64,000 nucleotides of DNA from Sphingomonas sp. SUN039 (GTDB lineage: Bacteria; Pseudomonadota; Alphaproteobacteria; Sphingomonadales; Sphingomonadaceae), in assembly GCF_024758725.1 (NCBI RefSeq), contig NZ_CP096972.1:912001-976000 (forward strand), given 5' to 3'. Within the stretch, counting starts at the first letter, position 1, and every line of letters begins with the position of its first letter. This document shows, piece after piece, positions 53,138-61,919 of this stretch. The notes beneath the pieces were generated by a model. It made no database searches. It saw nothing but the letters and a program-made list of their open reading frames with translations, and was not told where the DNA came from. The translations under genes and the position numbers were made by a program.

Positions 53138-53214
53138 GTCCCGGTAGCTCAGCAGGACAGAGCAACGGTTTCCTAAACCGCAGGTCGGGAGTTCGAGTCT
53201 CTCTCGGGACACCA
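53138..53214 (+). tRNA. tRNA-Arg (anticodon CCT)
   Basis: A 77-base tRNA with encoded CCA. Acceptor GTCCCGG/TCGGGAC (one G-T), D arm GCTC/GAGC, anticodon loop TTCCTAA with CCT at 34-36, and T arm GGGAG/CTCTC around TTCGAGT. It reads the rare codon AGG. The outer anticodon-stem pair, A27 with C43, is a mismatch. Confidence 0.95.
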
Positions 53215-53240
53215 TTTGCCGCTGCATCGTTCTCCAACAC

Positions 53241-53498
53241 ATGAACGACACTGTGCTAACCGCGATGCAATATTATGGAGCCGCTACAGGCGTGATCGCT
53301 GCGCTCGTGGTATCGCTCGACCTCGGTCGTCGCCCCACGGGGTGGGCCTTCGTCCTGTTCGTCACGTCATCGGCCGCGCTGATTGCCTGGGGGTTCCTGC
53401 AAGAGGACAGCGAGGGGATCGGCTGGCAGAACGCCATTCTGCTCGTGATCAACCTGATCGGTGTTTACCGATATCTGATCCGCAAAAAGGTACCCTAG
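53241..53498 (+). CDS. Small membrane protein of unknown function
   Basis: An 85-residue protein with three hydrophobic stretches: YYGAATGVIAALVVSLDLGR, WAFVLFVTSSAALIAWGFL and NAILLVINLIGVYRYLI. Ending R-K-K-V-P suggests a cytosolic C-terminus. No family assigned. It lies 26 bases after tRNA-Arg and its stop overlaps that of the Rieske oxygenase gene on the other strand by four bases. Confidence 0.7.
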   Translation: MNDTVLTAMQYYGAATGVIAALVVSLDLGRRPTGWAFVLFVTSSAALIAWGFLQEDSEGIGWQNAILLVINLIGVYRYLIRKKVP

Positions 53499-54865
53499 CG
53501 CGCCAAATAGGCATCGAGCGTCGCATGGAAATGTCGGAGGCGGCTCTCCTGATAGCGGGCGAAGGTCACCCCCGGTTTGCGCGAAGTTTTCAAACCCTTC
53601 TGGATGCGGCGCAAATTGTCGGTGTCCTGATCGGCGACCATCGCCGCCGAGCCGAGTTCGGACGCGTCGATCCAGTTCTGGTCCGGCCCCAGCATGTTCA
53701 TCCTGGCGGGCGGCGGGTGCGATCCGTCGGGCGCTTTGGCGAACAGGAACATGATTTCCATGATGTGCGTGTCGGGGTCGTCGCCATTGGGGCGGAACCG
53801 ATAGACGATGGGCAGCGCCTGCCCGCCCCAGGGGACCATATTGGGGAAGAGCAGATATTCTATCAGGTCGAGCGCTTCGCTGTCGGACAACCCCGACATA
53901 TCGGTACCGGACGAACGCGAAATCTTCTCGCGTGCGCGTTCGGCAAGTTTCCCGCGCGCGGTTTCGCCGGGACCGACCTCGATGGGTTTGCCCGCATAGA
54001 AGGGCGCATCGCGGCGAAGGTCGGCGACGGTGACCTCGGGCGCGACATGCTTCATCGCGGGCGAGGGCACGCCCTGCACGCTCAACATGCGCGATACATG
54101 TCGCACGCCCGGCCAGACGTCGTACTGCGTGTTGCTGTCGCCGTAATAGGTCACGACTTGCGGGTGCGCGGCGGGCACATGGTACGCCTCGATGAATGCC
54201 TCCATGCCCAGCTTCCAGTTACAGGGCATGATCTTGGCGACGTGCGCGGCCTTGTAGCGCTTCTCCAGCTCGAACGCCTCGAAATGCGCGGGCAGGTTTT
54301 CGAGGTAGCTCTCGAACGATTCGCAATCCTTGTCGAAGTTCACGAACACGAACCCGCCCCATTGGCCGACCTGCGCCTCGGGCAGACACATCTTGCCCTT
54401 GTCGACATGCGGGAAATCCCATTGGCCGGGGATAACCTTCAGCTTGCCGTCCAAGTCCCATGTCCAGCCGTGGAAGGGGCAGCGGATTTGCTTGGCATTG
54501 CCCGCCTCGGTGCGGAGCAACGTGCCACGGTGCAGGCATGAATTGATATACGCTTTCACCGTATTCGGTGCCGTCCGCACGACCACCAGAGAGTCATTGA
54601 CGATGTCATAGACGATCTGGTCGCCGACCTCGGGGATCTCCTCGATCCGGCACGCCAGCTGCCATGTCTTGCGCCAGATTTTCTCGACCTCGCGCTCGTG
54701 CCAGTCGCGCGAATAATAGCGTTCGGCAGAGACGTCCTCGCTGCTCTGTCCCTCAGGCGGCGATTCACTGCGGAGCACGGCGGGCGGCGCGATGAAATCG
54801 GTGTCGAACACCTCCTGCACCGACGGCCCGGGCCGCCGCGCGATGATGTCGCTATCGTCCGCCAT
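53495..54865 (-). CDS. Rieske aromatic ring-hydroxylating oxygenase, alpha subunit
   Basis: A 456-residue oxygenase large subunit. The Rieske cluster is bound by CLH in NSCLHRGTLLRT and CPFH in IRCPFHGWTWDLDGK. The non-haem iron site is in EAYHVPAAHPQ, with the bridging Asp nearby. It starts at ATG 54865 following GGGAGCAGGAC. No beta subunit, ferredoxin or reductase gene is adjacent, so either they lie elsewhere or it works with general electron carriers. In sphingomonads such enzymes often attack aromatic or steroid compounds; the substrate here is not known. DUF3237 is divergent, 49 bases away. Confidence 0.92.
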   Translation of the reverse strand: MADDSDIIARRPGPSVQEVFDTDFIAPPAVLRSESPPEGQSSEDVSAERYYSRDWHEREVEKIWRKTWQLACRIEEIPEVGDQIVYDIVNDSLVVVRTAPNTVKAYINSCLHRGTLLRTEAGNAKQIRCPFHGWTWDLDGKLKVIPGQWDFPHVDKGKMCLPEAQVGQWGGFVFVNFDKDCESFESYLENLPAHFEAFELEKRYKAAHVAKIMPCNWKLGMEAFIEAYHVPAAHPQVVTYYGDSNTQYDVWPGVRHVSRMLSVQGVPSPAMKHVAPEVTVADLRRDAPFYAGKPIEVGPGETARGKLAERAREKISRSSGTDMSGLSDSEALDLIEYLLFPNMVPWGGQALPIVYRFRPNGDDPDTHIMEIMFLFAKAPDGSHPPPARMNMLGPDQNWIDASELGSAAMVADQDTDNLRRIQKGLKTSRKPGVTFARYQESRLRHFHATLDAYLAR

Positions 54866-54914
54866 GTCCTGCTCCCGTTTTGCCACAGCTTGCCGCCATG
54901 CTAGCGGTCGCGCA

Positions 54915-55379
54915 ATGGATATGCTCGCCCATCGTCACCTGACGACCCTCGCCCTCGACGTCGATTTTGCCGCTGTCGTGCCCATTGGTGCGATCCCCGC
55001 CGGTCATCGCGGGATTGCGCCGGTGACGGGTGGACGGTGCACGGGGGAAAGATTGAGCGGCACCGTCTTGCCGGGACATGACTGGTTCGTGACGCGCGCC
55101 GACGGTGTGCTGGTCATCGACGTACGGCTGACGCTGAAGACGGGCGATGGTGCGACCATCTATATTGCTTATACCGGACGCATGGTCGGGCGGGGCGACG
55201 CAATGGCGCGCTTTCGCAAAGGCGAGAGACTGGCGGCGGAGGATTACAGCCTGATCATCGTCGCGAAATTCGAATGCGGCGATCCGCGTTATGCTTGGCT
55301 TAATGACGCGATCGTCGTCGGCACGGGCGCACAGACCGTGACGGGTCCTATCTATACCCTGTTCGAGATCGGACGTTGA
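54915..55379 (+). CDS. DUF3237 family protein
   Basis: A 154-residue protein. The family features are the N-terminal VPIGAIPAGHRGIAPVTGGR-type segment with the conserved G-x-R-x-I-x-P-V-x-G-G, GHDWFVTRADGVLVIDVRL, and YAWLNDAIVVGTG near the end. DUF3237 proteins are beta-barrel-like and often linked to aromatic or terpenoid metabolism, with unknown activity. The divergent Rieske gene implies a shared promoter region and role. A terminator follows at 55402. Confidence 0.86.
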   Translation: MDMLAHRHLTTLALDVDFAAVVPIGAIPAGHRGIAPVTGGRCTGERLSGTVLPGHDWFVTRADGVLVIDVRLTLKTGDGATIYIAYTGRMVGRGDAMARFRKGERLAAEDYSLIIVAKFECGDPRYAWLNDAIVVGTGAQTVTGPIYTLFEIGR

Positions 55380-55401
55380 CCCTTATTTGCCGGTACTAGG
55401 A

Positions 55402-55450
55402 CAAAAAAAGGGGCGCGGAACTTGCGGTCCCGCGCCCCCCTATTTTGTTT
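55402..55450. terminator. Bidirectional terminator between DUF3237 and the TonB receptor
   Basis: Stem GGGGCGCGG (55410-55418) with CCGCGCCCC (55430-55438), flanked on the left by eight A's and on the right by TATTTTGTTT. It can therefore end transcripts from both directions, serving DUF3237 (rightward) and the TonB-dependent receptor (leftward). Confidence 0.88.
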
Positions 55451-55458
55451 CAGCCCGA

Positions 55459-58065
55459 TCAGAACTTGAAGCGGGCGCTTACACCATAGGTCTTCGGCGG
55501 GCTGGGATAGCCCGACAGCGTGCCCGACTGGGCGACGCCGGGGAAGATCACCGGGTTGAACTTCGGCTCGGTCAGGTTGCGACCCCATGCGGTCAGTTCG
55601 AGACCGTTCATCATTGCGAGCGTCACCGACGCGTTGAGCGTTTCCGGGCTGGCCTTGTACAACTGGCCCTGAGCCGGTCCTGCGGCCTGCTCCGACGTCA
55701 GACCCTGTGCAATGAAGAATGCGCTCGAATGGTCGTAATCGACATGGAAGATCGCCTTCATGCTGTCGCTGAGCGCGGCAGTGTAGGTCGCGCCAACGGC
55801 GATCGAATATTCCGACTGACCACTAGGACGCAGGCCGGTCAAATTCGCCGGGCCGGTGTTGCGCGTGGCCGGATTGAACGCGGTGCCAGCGGGGAAATCG
55901 TCGAACTTCGGATCGAGATAGGTCATCGAGAAGGTGAAGTTCAGGTTGCGGACCGGAGTCAGTGACGCATCGAATTCCAGACCTTGCGTCGATTGCTTCG
56001 GTGCATTGCCGAGCACGAAGCCGGTACCGACGAAGACATTGCTCTGGAAGCCCTTCAGGATCTGCTTGAAGACCGCCAGATTGAAGCCGAAGCCCGGCCA
56101 GTTGCCCTTCAGGCCAATTTCGTAAACCTGCGCTTTTTCCGGCGCGGCAAACCGCGTGCCGCTCGTCAGGTTGTTGACCGCAAGGCCCGCCGTCCGAATG
56201 GCGGAAGCGCCCGGTGCTGGCACCTGAAACGGCGATCCGGGGATGAAATCGGATGCGAACGGGCGGCTGTCTCTCGTCAGGTTGAAGGACGTGGCCTTGA
56301 AGCCCGTGCCATAGGTTGCATACGCGCTGATATTCCGGTTGAACTTGTACGCCAACCGGACGGTGTACGACAGATTGTCATCCTTGGTACGACCACTTTC
56401 CACGGCATTCGGGAAATTCAGGAACCCGGGCAGGAACTGCAGTGCCGACAGCCCGAGGAAAGGGTTGCAGGTACCGGCAGGCGCAGTGTTAGGGCTCGGG
56501 CAGGCCGTCGTGCGCGGAAACAGCGCGGCGGTCTGACCGGGGAAGGTGCCCGCCGGGATGGTGCCCGGAATGCCCGCGTTCGCCGCCGACTGGACGAGAT
56601 CGATCGTCGAGAACGTGTCGGTCGTGCTGTTATTCGTCGCCACGCGCTTGCGATCGACGGTGTAGTTTGCACCTCCAGACAGAGTTAGCTTGTCGGTGAT
56701 CTCGAAATCGATGTTGCCGAAAATCGAAAACGATTCATTGCTGTAGTCGTAATTCTCGAAAACCCCGAGACCTTGCGACCCGAAGGCCGGGACCGTGGCC
56801 GCGATGCCGTTCACGGCACGCAGGGTAGGTTCGGCTGCAGCATAGCCACCGCCGCTCAACAGGTTCGCGTAATTGCGGAAGTCACGTCCGAACAGCAGCT
56901 GCGACGAACTTTTGATCTTTTCGTTGAAATAATAGCCACCGAACAGGAAGTTGATCGGGCCGTCGAAATCCGAGAGCAGGCGCAGTTCCTGCGTGAAGGT
57001 ATCGATCTTGGTGTTCGCACGGTTATCGCCGATCAGGTCGGCGCTCGTGAAGTCCGAATCCTGATTGGTAAAGATTTTCACGCCGCGATAGGCGGTGATG
57101 CTAACCAGTGAAAGCGTGTCGGAAACGCGCGCGTCGATCTGTGCTGAAACACCGTAATTGTCGATCTTGTTAACCGACGGAATGTTCGCATAGCTGTCGT
57201 ACGAATAGCGGTTGTTCGAATTGATCTGCCCGCCGAGCGCGCGGATTGCACCGCCGGTCGGCCCGTCGAAGATGTTGACGACAGTGCAGCAGACTTCGTC
57301 GATCTTGTCGTAGTCACCGATGATGCGGAGTTTGAAGTCCGACGACGGCTGCCACAGGATCTGGCCACGGATGCCGTAGCGGTTGCGGTTGTTCCCCTGC
57401 TGGTTGAGGTTGAGGTAGCGGGCATAGCCGTCGCGACGGTTGTAATTGCCGGCCAGGCTCACCGCGAGCGTCTCGGAAATCGGCCCTGTCACGCTGCCCT
57501 TGACGACGACGGCGTTGTAATTGCCATAGGAAGCCTCGAGCTGTCCGCCGAATTCGAATTTCGGCTCGGCGGTGACAATGCTGATGATACCGGCGCTCGC
57601 GTTCTTGCCGAACAGGGTCGACTGCGGGCCGCGCAGCACTTCGACGCGCTCGATGTTGGGCAGATCGCCGATCTGCGCCGCCGAACGCGAGCGATAGACG
57701 CCGTCGATGAACACGCCGACCGACGGTTCGATACCGGCGTTGTTCGCACCGTTGCCGAAGCCGCGGATGATGAAGTTGGTGTTGGCCGAACTCTGCAACT
57801 GCCCGACCTTGAGCGAGGGGACCAGTGTCTGAAGGTCGATAAGGTCGCGGATGTTCGATTGCTCGATCTGCTGCGCGCTGGCGACTGCCACCGAAATCGG
57901 GGTGTCTTGCAACGTCTGGGCGCGCTTCGATGCGGTCACGATGATGTCGGCGCTGGTGTCCTCGGCCTCGGCTGCTTGCGGCGCGGGCGCGGTTCCCTGC
58001 GCGAACGACGGGGTGGCGATGGCGAGCGCCAGCAGCGACGCGCCGGCGAATTGGATGCGGTTCAT
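55459..58065 (-). CDS. TonB-dependent receptor
   Basis: An 868-residue outer-membrane receptor. A signal peptide (MNRIQFAGASLLALAIATPS, cut near SFAQ) is followed by a TonB-box-like region and the plug (DIIVTASKRAQTLQDTPISV, NFIIRGFGNGANNAGIEPSV, RVEVLRGPQSTLFGKNASAG). The barrel ends with the aromatic KTYGVSARFKF. This is the sphingomonad large-family type, taking up a substrate such as an aromatic, steroid or siderophore compound. ATG 58065 follows AGGGGAGA. No TonB or regulator gene is next to it. It lies 80 bases from DUF3237. Confidence 0.95.
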   Translation of the reverse strand: MNRIQFAGASLLALAIATPSFAQGTAPAPQAAEAEDTSADIIVTASKRAQTLQDTPISVAVASAQQIEQSNIRDLIDLQTLVPSLKVGQLQSSANTNFIIRGFGNGANNAGIEPSVGVFIDGVYRSRSAAQIGDLPNIERVEVLRGPQSTLFGKNASAGIISIVTAEPKFEFGGQLEASYGNYNAVVVKGSVTGPISETLAVSLAGNYNRRDGYARYLNLNQQGNNRNRYGIRGQILWQPSSDFKLRIIGDYDKIDEVCCTVVNIFDGPTGGAIRALGGQINSNNRYSYDSYANIPSVNKIDNYGVSAQIDARVSDTLSLVSITAYRGVKIFTNQDSDFTSADLIGDNRANTKIDTFTQELRLLSDFDGPINFLFGGYYFNEKIKSSSQLLFGRDFRNYANLLSGGGYAAAEPTLRAVNGIAATVPAFGSQGLGVFENYDYSNESFSIFGNIDFEITDKLTLSGGANYTVDRKRVATNNSTTDTFSTIDLVQSAANAGIPGTIPAGTFPGQTAALFPRTTACPSPNTAPAGTCNPFLGLSALQFLPGFLNFPNAVESGRTKDDNLSYTVRLAYKFNRNISAYATYGTGFKATSFNLTRDSRPFASDFIPGSPFQVPAPGASAIRTAGLAVNNLTSGTRFAAPEKAQVYEIGLKGNWPGFGFNLAVFKQILKGFQSNVFVGTGFVLGNAPKQSTQGLEFDASLTPVRNLNFTFSMTYLDPKFDDFPAGTAFNPATRNTGPANLTGLRPSGQSEYSIAVGATYTAALSDSMKAIFHVDYDHSSAFFIAQGLTSEQAAGPAQGQLYKASPETLNASVTLAMMNGLELTAWGRNLTEPKFNPVIFPGVAQSGTLSGYPSPPKTYGVSARFKF

Positions 58066-58110
58066 TGGAATGTCTCCCCTGCGAAAAAGCGACGCTCGTC
58101 GGCGTCTTCG

Positions 58111-58124
58111 GCGACCTAGGTCGC
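58111..58124. promoter_or_regulatory. Perfect palindrome upstream of the TonB receptor
   Basis: GCGACCTAGGTCGC is a perfect 14-base palindrome, 46 bases ahead of the receptor's start codon and between it and folE. It has the size of a dimeric repressor site. It could also be chance; no known regulator is matched. Confidence 0.4.
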
Positions 58125-58270
58125 GCAACCTTACGCGCGCGTCAATGGCGGAATTGAGACAATCGCGATGGGTTTCAACGCGCTACCTATCTTCTCCCAC
58201 GCAGCGATGGATGCCGTAGCGTCAGGGCGTCGGGTGTTGCGCTCGGGCAGCAAGCGTCTATTCGGGGCTT

Positions 58271-58888
58271 ATGTCCGATTATGACGATGGCCCGCTGAGG
58301 GGCGACGAAATCGAAGCGGCGAAGCTGCCTGTGCCCGAGCCTGTGCAGGAGGCGATCCGCACGCTGATCCGCTGGGCGGGCGATGATCCGACGCGCGAAG
58401 GGCTGCTCGACACGCCCAAACGCGTGGCGCGGGCATGGCGCGAATATTGCGCGGGCATGGAGGAAGATCCGGCGATCCACCTCTCGCGCACCTTCGACGA
58501 GGTCGGCGGTTATGACGAACTCGTGCTGCTCAAGGACATTCCGTTCCAGTCGCACTGCGAACACCATATGGCCCCCATCACCGGCAAGGCGTCGATTGCC
58601 TATATGCCCGACAAGCGCGTGGTCGGCATTTCGAAGCTGGCGCGCGTGCTCAACGGCTTTTCGCGTCGCCTCCAAATCCAGGAGCGCCTGACCGCACAGG
58701 TCGCGGAATGCATCTGGAGCAACCTCCACCCGCAAGGCGTCGCGGTGGTTATCGAGGCGCAGCATGGCTGCATGACGGGGCGCGGCGTGCGGACGCCCGG
58801 CGTGGGGATGACGACGTCGCGGTTGCTGGGATGTTTTCTCGAAGACCACCGGAGTCGCAGCGAAGTACTCAGGCTGATGGGCTACTAA
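58271..58888 (+). CDS. folE: GTP cyclohydrolase I
   Basis: A 205-residue enzyme making dihydroneopterin triphosphate from GTP, the entry to folate and queuosine synthesis. Zinc ligands: Cys and His in QSHCEHHMAPITGKASIAYM and Cys in AQHGCMTGRGV. The KLARVLNGFSRRLQIQERLT segment is highly conserved. ATG 58271 is the natural start. Type I (FolE1), normal length. Confidence 0.97.
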   Translation: MSDYDDGPLRGDEIEAAKLPVPEPVQEAIRTLIRWAGDDPTREGLLDTPKRVARAWREYCAGMEEDPAIHLSRTFDEVGGYDELVLLKDIPFQSHCEHHMAPITGKASIAYMPDKRVVGISKLARVLNGFSRRLQIQERLTAQVAECIWSNLHPQGVAVVIEAQHGCMTGRGVRTPGVGMTTSRLLGCFLEDHRSRSEVLRLMGY

Positions 58889-58972
58889 GGTTCCGGTTGT
58901 TTCGGGCTTAACGATGTTTTCGCCTCATTCGGGCTAGGCGGGGCACATAGGGGTTAGCTGGCGGGAGGTGTC

Positions 58973-60121
58973 GTGGACGAAAAGCAGATCAACGCCTTTT
59001 TCGGCGACGACGCGCCCAAGGGTTTTGGCACCGGCTGGTGGAGCGGTGTTCTGGCTGCATTCTTCGGTCTGCTCGCTTTGGGCGCCGTGCTTTGCCTGCA
59101 CTTCCCGCAATATCTGACTGCGCCCGAACTGCGCGCTTTCTACCCGATGGATGTCATGCGCTGGGGCATCAAGGGGCTGATCGTTGCAGCACTCGTCTTC
59201 GGCGTTGTCGCAGCGTTACTGCGGCAGAAAAAGGCACTCGCGCTGACCGGCCTGATCGCGGCGTTCCTGGCGACGCTGCTCGGCGGGTCGAGCGTCGTCA
59301 TCGATGCCACGTTGCACAACGGTCCCGCGATCGGCTTTGACTGGTTCCTGCTCGACATGCTGCTGATGGCGGCGATCTATGTGCCCATCGAGCGGCTATG
59401 GCCCTATTACGTCGACCAGGGGACGTTCCGCGACCAATGGGCGCTCGACGTGATCTACTTCGCTTCGACCCATCTGCCGATCCAGATCATGTCGTTCATG
59501 ATCATGCTGCCCGCGACACAGGCAACCAAATATCTTGCAATCCCCTCGGTTGCCGGCGCGATTGCCGACCTGCCGCTGGTAGTGCAGTTCTTCCTTGCGG
59601 TTGTCGTCGCCGATATTGCCGAATGGGCGATCCATTTCACGATGCACAAGGTGCCGTTCCTGTGGCGCTTCCACTCGATCCATCATTCGTCGAAGGCGCT
59701 CGACTGGATCGCGGGATCGCGCGCGCATTTTGTCGAGGATTTCGTTGTGCGCGGGTTCATCCTCGTGCCGATGATGCTCGCCTTCTCGCAAGGGATCATC
59801 ATGGCTTATCTGGTGTTCGTGACGCTCCATGCCACCTGGACGCACTGCAACACGCGCATGAACGTGAAGTGGCTCGAGCCGTTCCTCGTAATGCCGCGCT
59901 ACCACCACTGGCATCACGCCTCGCAAAAGGAAGCGATCGACGTGAATTTCGCGATCCATTTCCCGTGGATCGACCGGCTGTTCGGGACGTACTATTATCC
60001 AAAGCACTGGCCCACAAAATACGGGCTGGACGAGGAGGAGATCGGGTCCGGCTTTATCCGCCAGACGTGGGAACCGTTCGTCCGGCCCAACAGGCGGATA
60101 TCAGAATCCCAGCCGCTGTAA
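58973..60121 (+). CDS. Sterol desaturase/fatty acid hydroxylase family protein
   Basis: A 382-residue membrane protein with about six helices. The di-iron histidine clusters are HFTMHKVPFLWRFHSIHHSS, TLHATWTHCNTRMN and YHHWHHASQKEAIDVNFAIH. This is the FA_hydroxylase family, which hydroxylates or desaturates lipids such as sphingolipids, sterols or carotenoids. Sphingomonads hydroxylate their sphingoid fatty acids, so a lipid substrate is plausible. The start GTG 58973 follows GGGAGGTGTC. Its stop overlaps the convergent desaturase gene by 21 bases. Confidence 0.9.
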   Translation: MDEKQINAFFGDDAPKGFGTGWWSGVLAAFFGLLALGAVLCLHFPQYLTAPELRAFYPMDVMRWGIKGLIVAALVFGVVAALLRQKKALALTGLIAAFLATLLGGSSVVIDATLHNGPAIGFDWFLLDMLLMAAIYVPIERLWPYYVDQGTFRDQWALDVIYFASTHLPIQIMSFMIMLPATQATKYLAIPSVAGAIADLPLVVQFFLAVVVADIAEWAIHFTMHKVPFLWRFHSIHHSSKALDWIAGSRAHFVEDFVVRGFILVPMMLAFSQGIIMAYLVFVTLHATWTHCNTRMNVKWLEPFLVMPRYHHWHHASQKEAIDVNFAIHFPWIDRLFGTYYYPKHWPTKYGLDEEEIGSGFIRQTWEPFVRPNRRISESQPL

Positions 60122-60958
60122 CGGGGCCTCGGCGGGGATTTGCGTCCCCCGCACCGTCGATTTGACGACACCCAGCGCCTTCATCCAGCGAATCGTCTTG
60201 AAGCCGAAATCATACTCGCTCTCGTCATGGCTCAGGCGCAGGACGTTGGGCGAATGATGGTGGTTGTTCTGGAGGCAGGCGCTGAAAGTGGCGGTCACCG
60301 GCAGCCATTCACCGATGTTCATCGCATTGTCGTGATCGTCGTCGTAGCGGCGGTAGCCATAGCTTCGCGTGTGCGTCCAGTAATTCTGGATCATGTTGAC
60401 CCATAAAGCGAAGACGCGCAGTCCGATCCACATCGCGGCAGCAAACGCCCAGCTGCCCGTCAGCCACGCCAGCAACGCATAATTCAGGACCGTTGCCGCG
60501 ATGCCGAATTCCCAGCGCGCGGTCAGGCGGAATACCCAGCTTTTCAGAATGTCGTCGTTCGCGACATTCGCATTGGTCGGATAGGGAAACAGGCACAGCC
60601 ACAATGTCTTCCAGAACCCGTCGTCGGCCAGCTTGTTGGGGTCGCCCTCGTGGTCCGAATGGCGGTGGTGCAGCCGGTGGCGGTTCACCCAGCCGATAGG
60701 ATCGACATAGACGCCGAACACGTTGTTGATGAGCGTGACTGCCTTAATGAACGCGGGCGAGAAATCGAGCGAGCGGTGCGCGATGCCAAGGTGCAATACG
60801 TCGGCGAGATAGGTTCCCGCCAGATACCAGAAGGTCAGCAGGTATGCCGTGCCGATCAGCAAACCCCACCACGGGCCGATCGGGGCAGGCGCGAGCAGCA
60901 TACAGGCCGCAGCATAGGCAACAATGATGGCATAGCCGATCGCATTGTAGGATTTCAT
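60101..60958 (-). CDS. Acyl-CoA / fatty acid desaturase
   Basis: A 285-residue integral membrane desaturase. The three histidine boxes are HLGIAHRSLDF, HRLHHRHSDHE and NNHHHSPN, spaced as in stearoyl-CoA delta-9 type enzymes. Hydrophobic helices lie at the N-terminus (NAIGYAIIVAYAAACMLLAP) and centre. It introduces a double bond in membrane acyl chains with electrons from a ferredoxin or cytochrome b5-type donor. It is convergent with the sterol-desaturase-like gene. Confidence 0.92.
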   Translation of the reverse strand: MKSYNAIGYAIIVAYAAACMLLAPAPIGPWWGLLIGTAYLLTFWYLAGTYLADVLHLGIAHRSLDFSPAFIKAVTLINNVFGVYVDPIGWVNRHRLHHRHSDHEGDPNKLADDGFWKTLWLCLFPYPTNANVANDDILKSWVFRLTARWEFGIAATVLNYALLAWLTGSWAFAAAMWIGLRVFALWVNMIQNYWTHTRSYGYRRYDDDHDNAMNIGEWLPVTATFSACLQNNHHHSPNVLRLSHDESEYDFGFKTIRWMKALGVVKSTVRGTQIPAEAPLQRLGF

Positions 60959-61023
60959 AGTGCTCCCCTTAGGCTTTCGGGGTCACACGCTATCGGCTGT
61001 GCCGGACGGCGGCAAGACGCACG

Positions 61024-61055
61024 AAAAAGGCCCGGCAGGTTGCGCTGCCGGACCT
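61024..61055 (-). terminator. Terminator of the ribosomal protein operon
   Basis: On the minus strand, GGTCCGGCAG pairs with CTGCCGGGCC (one U-G) around CGCAAC and is followed by five T's. It lies 23 bases after the rplI stop and ends rpsF-rpsR-rplI. A T-run also exists for the other direction, but stem pairing is worse there. Confidence 0.85.
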
Positions 61056-61077
61056 TTTTTGTCGAATTGCAGACGTT

Positions 61078-61674
61078 TTAGGCTGCGGACTCTTCGGTCG
61101 CAGCCAGTGCTTCGACCGCAATTTCGCCGGGTTCCGCGTTCGGATCGTAATCCTCGGTGAATCCGGCTTCGTCCTTTTCGAACATCGCGGCCATGACGTC
61201 GACGCCCTGCGCCTGCAGGTCGGCTTCCTCAGGGGACCGGGCCACGTTGACCTTGACGCTGACGGCGACTTCGGGGTGCAGCTGGACGCGCACCTCGTAG
61301 AGGCCGATCGCCTTGATGGGCTTGTCGAGGACCACCTGGTTCTTCTGAACCTTCGCGCCTTCGGCTTCGAGCGCCTCGACGATGTCGCGCACCGCGACCG
61401 AGCCGTACAGCTGGCCTGTGTTCGACGCCTGACGGATCAGGGTCACCGACTTGCCGTCGACGTCCTTCGACGCCGTTTCGGCCTCGCCCTTGCGGGCTTC
61501 ATTGTCGGCGACGATCCTGGCCTTGTTGGCCTCGAACACCTTGCGGTTGGCGTTGTTCGACCGCAGCGCCTTTTTGTTGGGCAGCAGGAAATTGCGCGCG
61601 AAGCCGTCCTTCACGGTGACGACGTCACCGATAGACCCAAGCTTTTCGACGCGCTCAAGGAGAATGATTTCCAT
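61078..61674 (-). CDS. rplI: 50S ribosomal protein L9
   Basis: A 198-residue protein. The N-terminal signature MEIILLERVEKLGSIGDVVT followed by VKDGFARNFLLPNKKAL is diagnostic; a long helix follows and then the C-terminal globular domain (SNTGQLYGSVAVRDIVEAL). Most L9 proteins have about 150 residues; this one has an extra acidic tail of about 50 (EDYDPNAEPGEIAVEALAAT), common in sphingomonads. Last in the rpsF-rpsR-rplI operon. Confidence 0.97.
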   Translation of the reverse strand: MEIILLERVEKLGSIGDVVTVKDGFARNFLLPNKKALRSNNANRKVFEANKARIVADNEARKGEAETASKDVDGKSVTLIRQASNTGQLYGSVAVRDIVEALEAEGAKVQKNQVVLDKPIKAIGLYEVRVQLHPEVAVSVKVNVARSPEEADLQAQGVDVMAAMFEKDEAGFTEDYDPNAEPGEIAVEALAATEESAA

Positions 61675-61682
61675 CGTTCAGC

Positions 61683-61907
61683 TCACTTCACGACATAGGG
61701 GAGGAGGCCGATGTGCCGCGCGCGCTTGATCGCCTGGGCGAGTTCGCGCTGCTTGGGGGCACTGACGGCGGTGATGCGCGACGGCACGATCTTGCCGCGC
61801 TCGGACACGAAGCCCTGCAACAGGCGCACGTCCTTGTAATCGATCTGCGGGGCATCCTTCACCGAGAACGGGCAGGTCTTGCGACGGCGGAAAAACGGGC
61901 GAGCCAT
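61683..61907 (-). CDS. rpsR: 30S ribosomal protein S18
   Basis: A 74-residue protein, [20 protein letters not shown] then [20 protein letters not shown] and a lysine-arginine end. The pattern is typical of alphaproteobacterial S18, which binds S6 on the small subunit platform. Eight bases separate it from rplI and twelve from rpsF. Confidence 0.98.
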   Translation of the reverse strand: MARPFFRRRKTCPFSVKDAPQIDYKDVRLLQGFVSERGKIVPSRITAVSAPKQRELAQAIKRARHIGLLPYVVK

Positions 61908-61919
61908 TTCAAATTCTCC

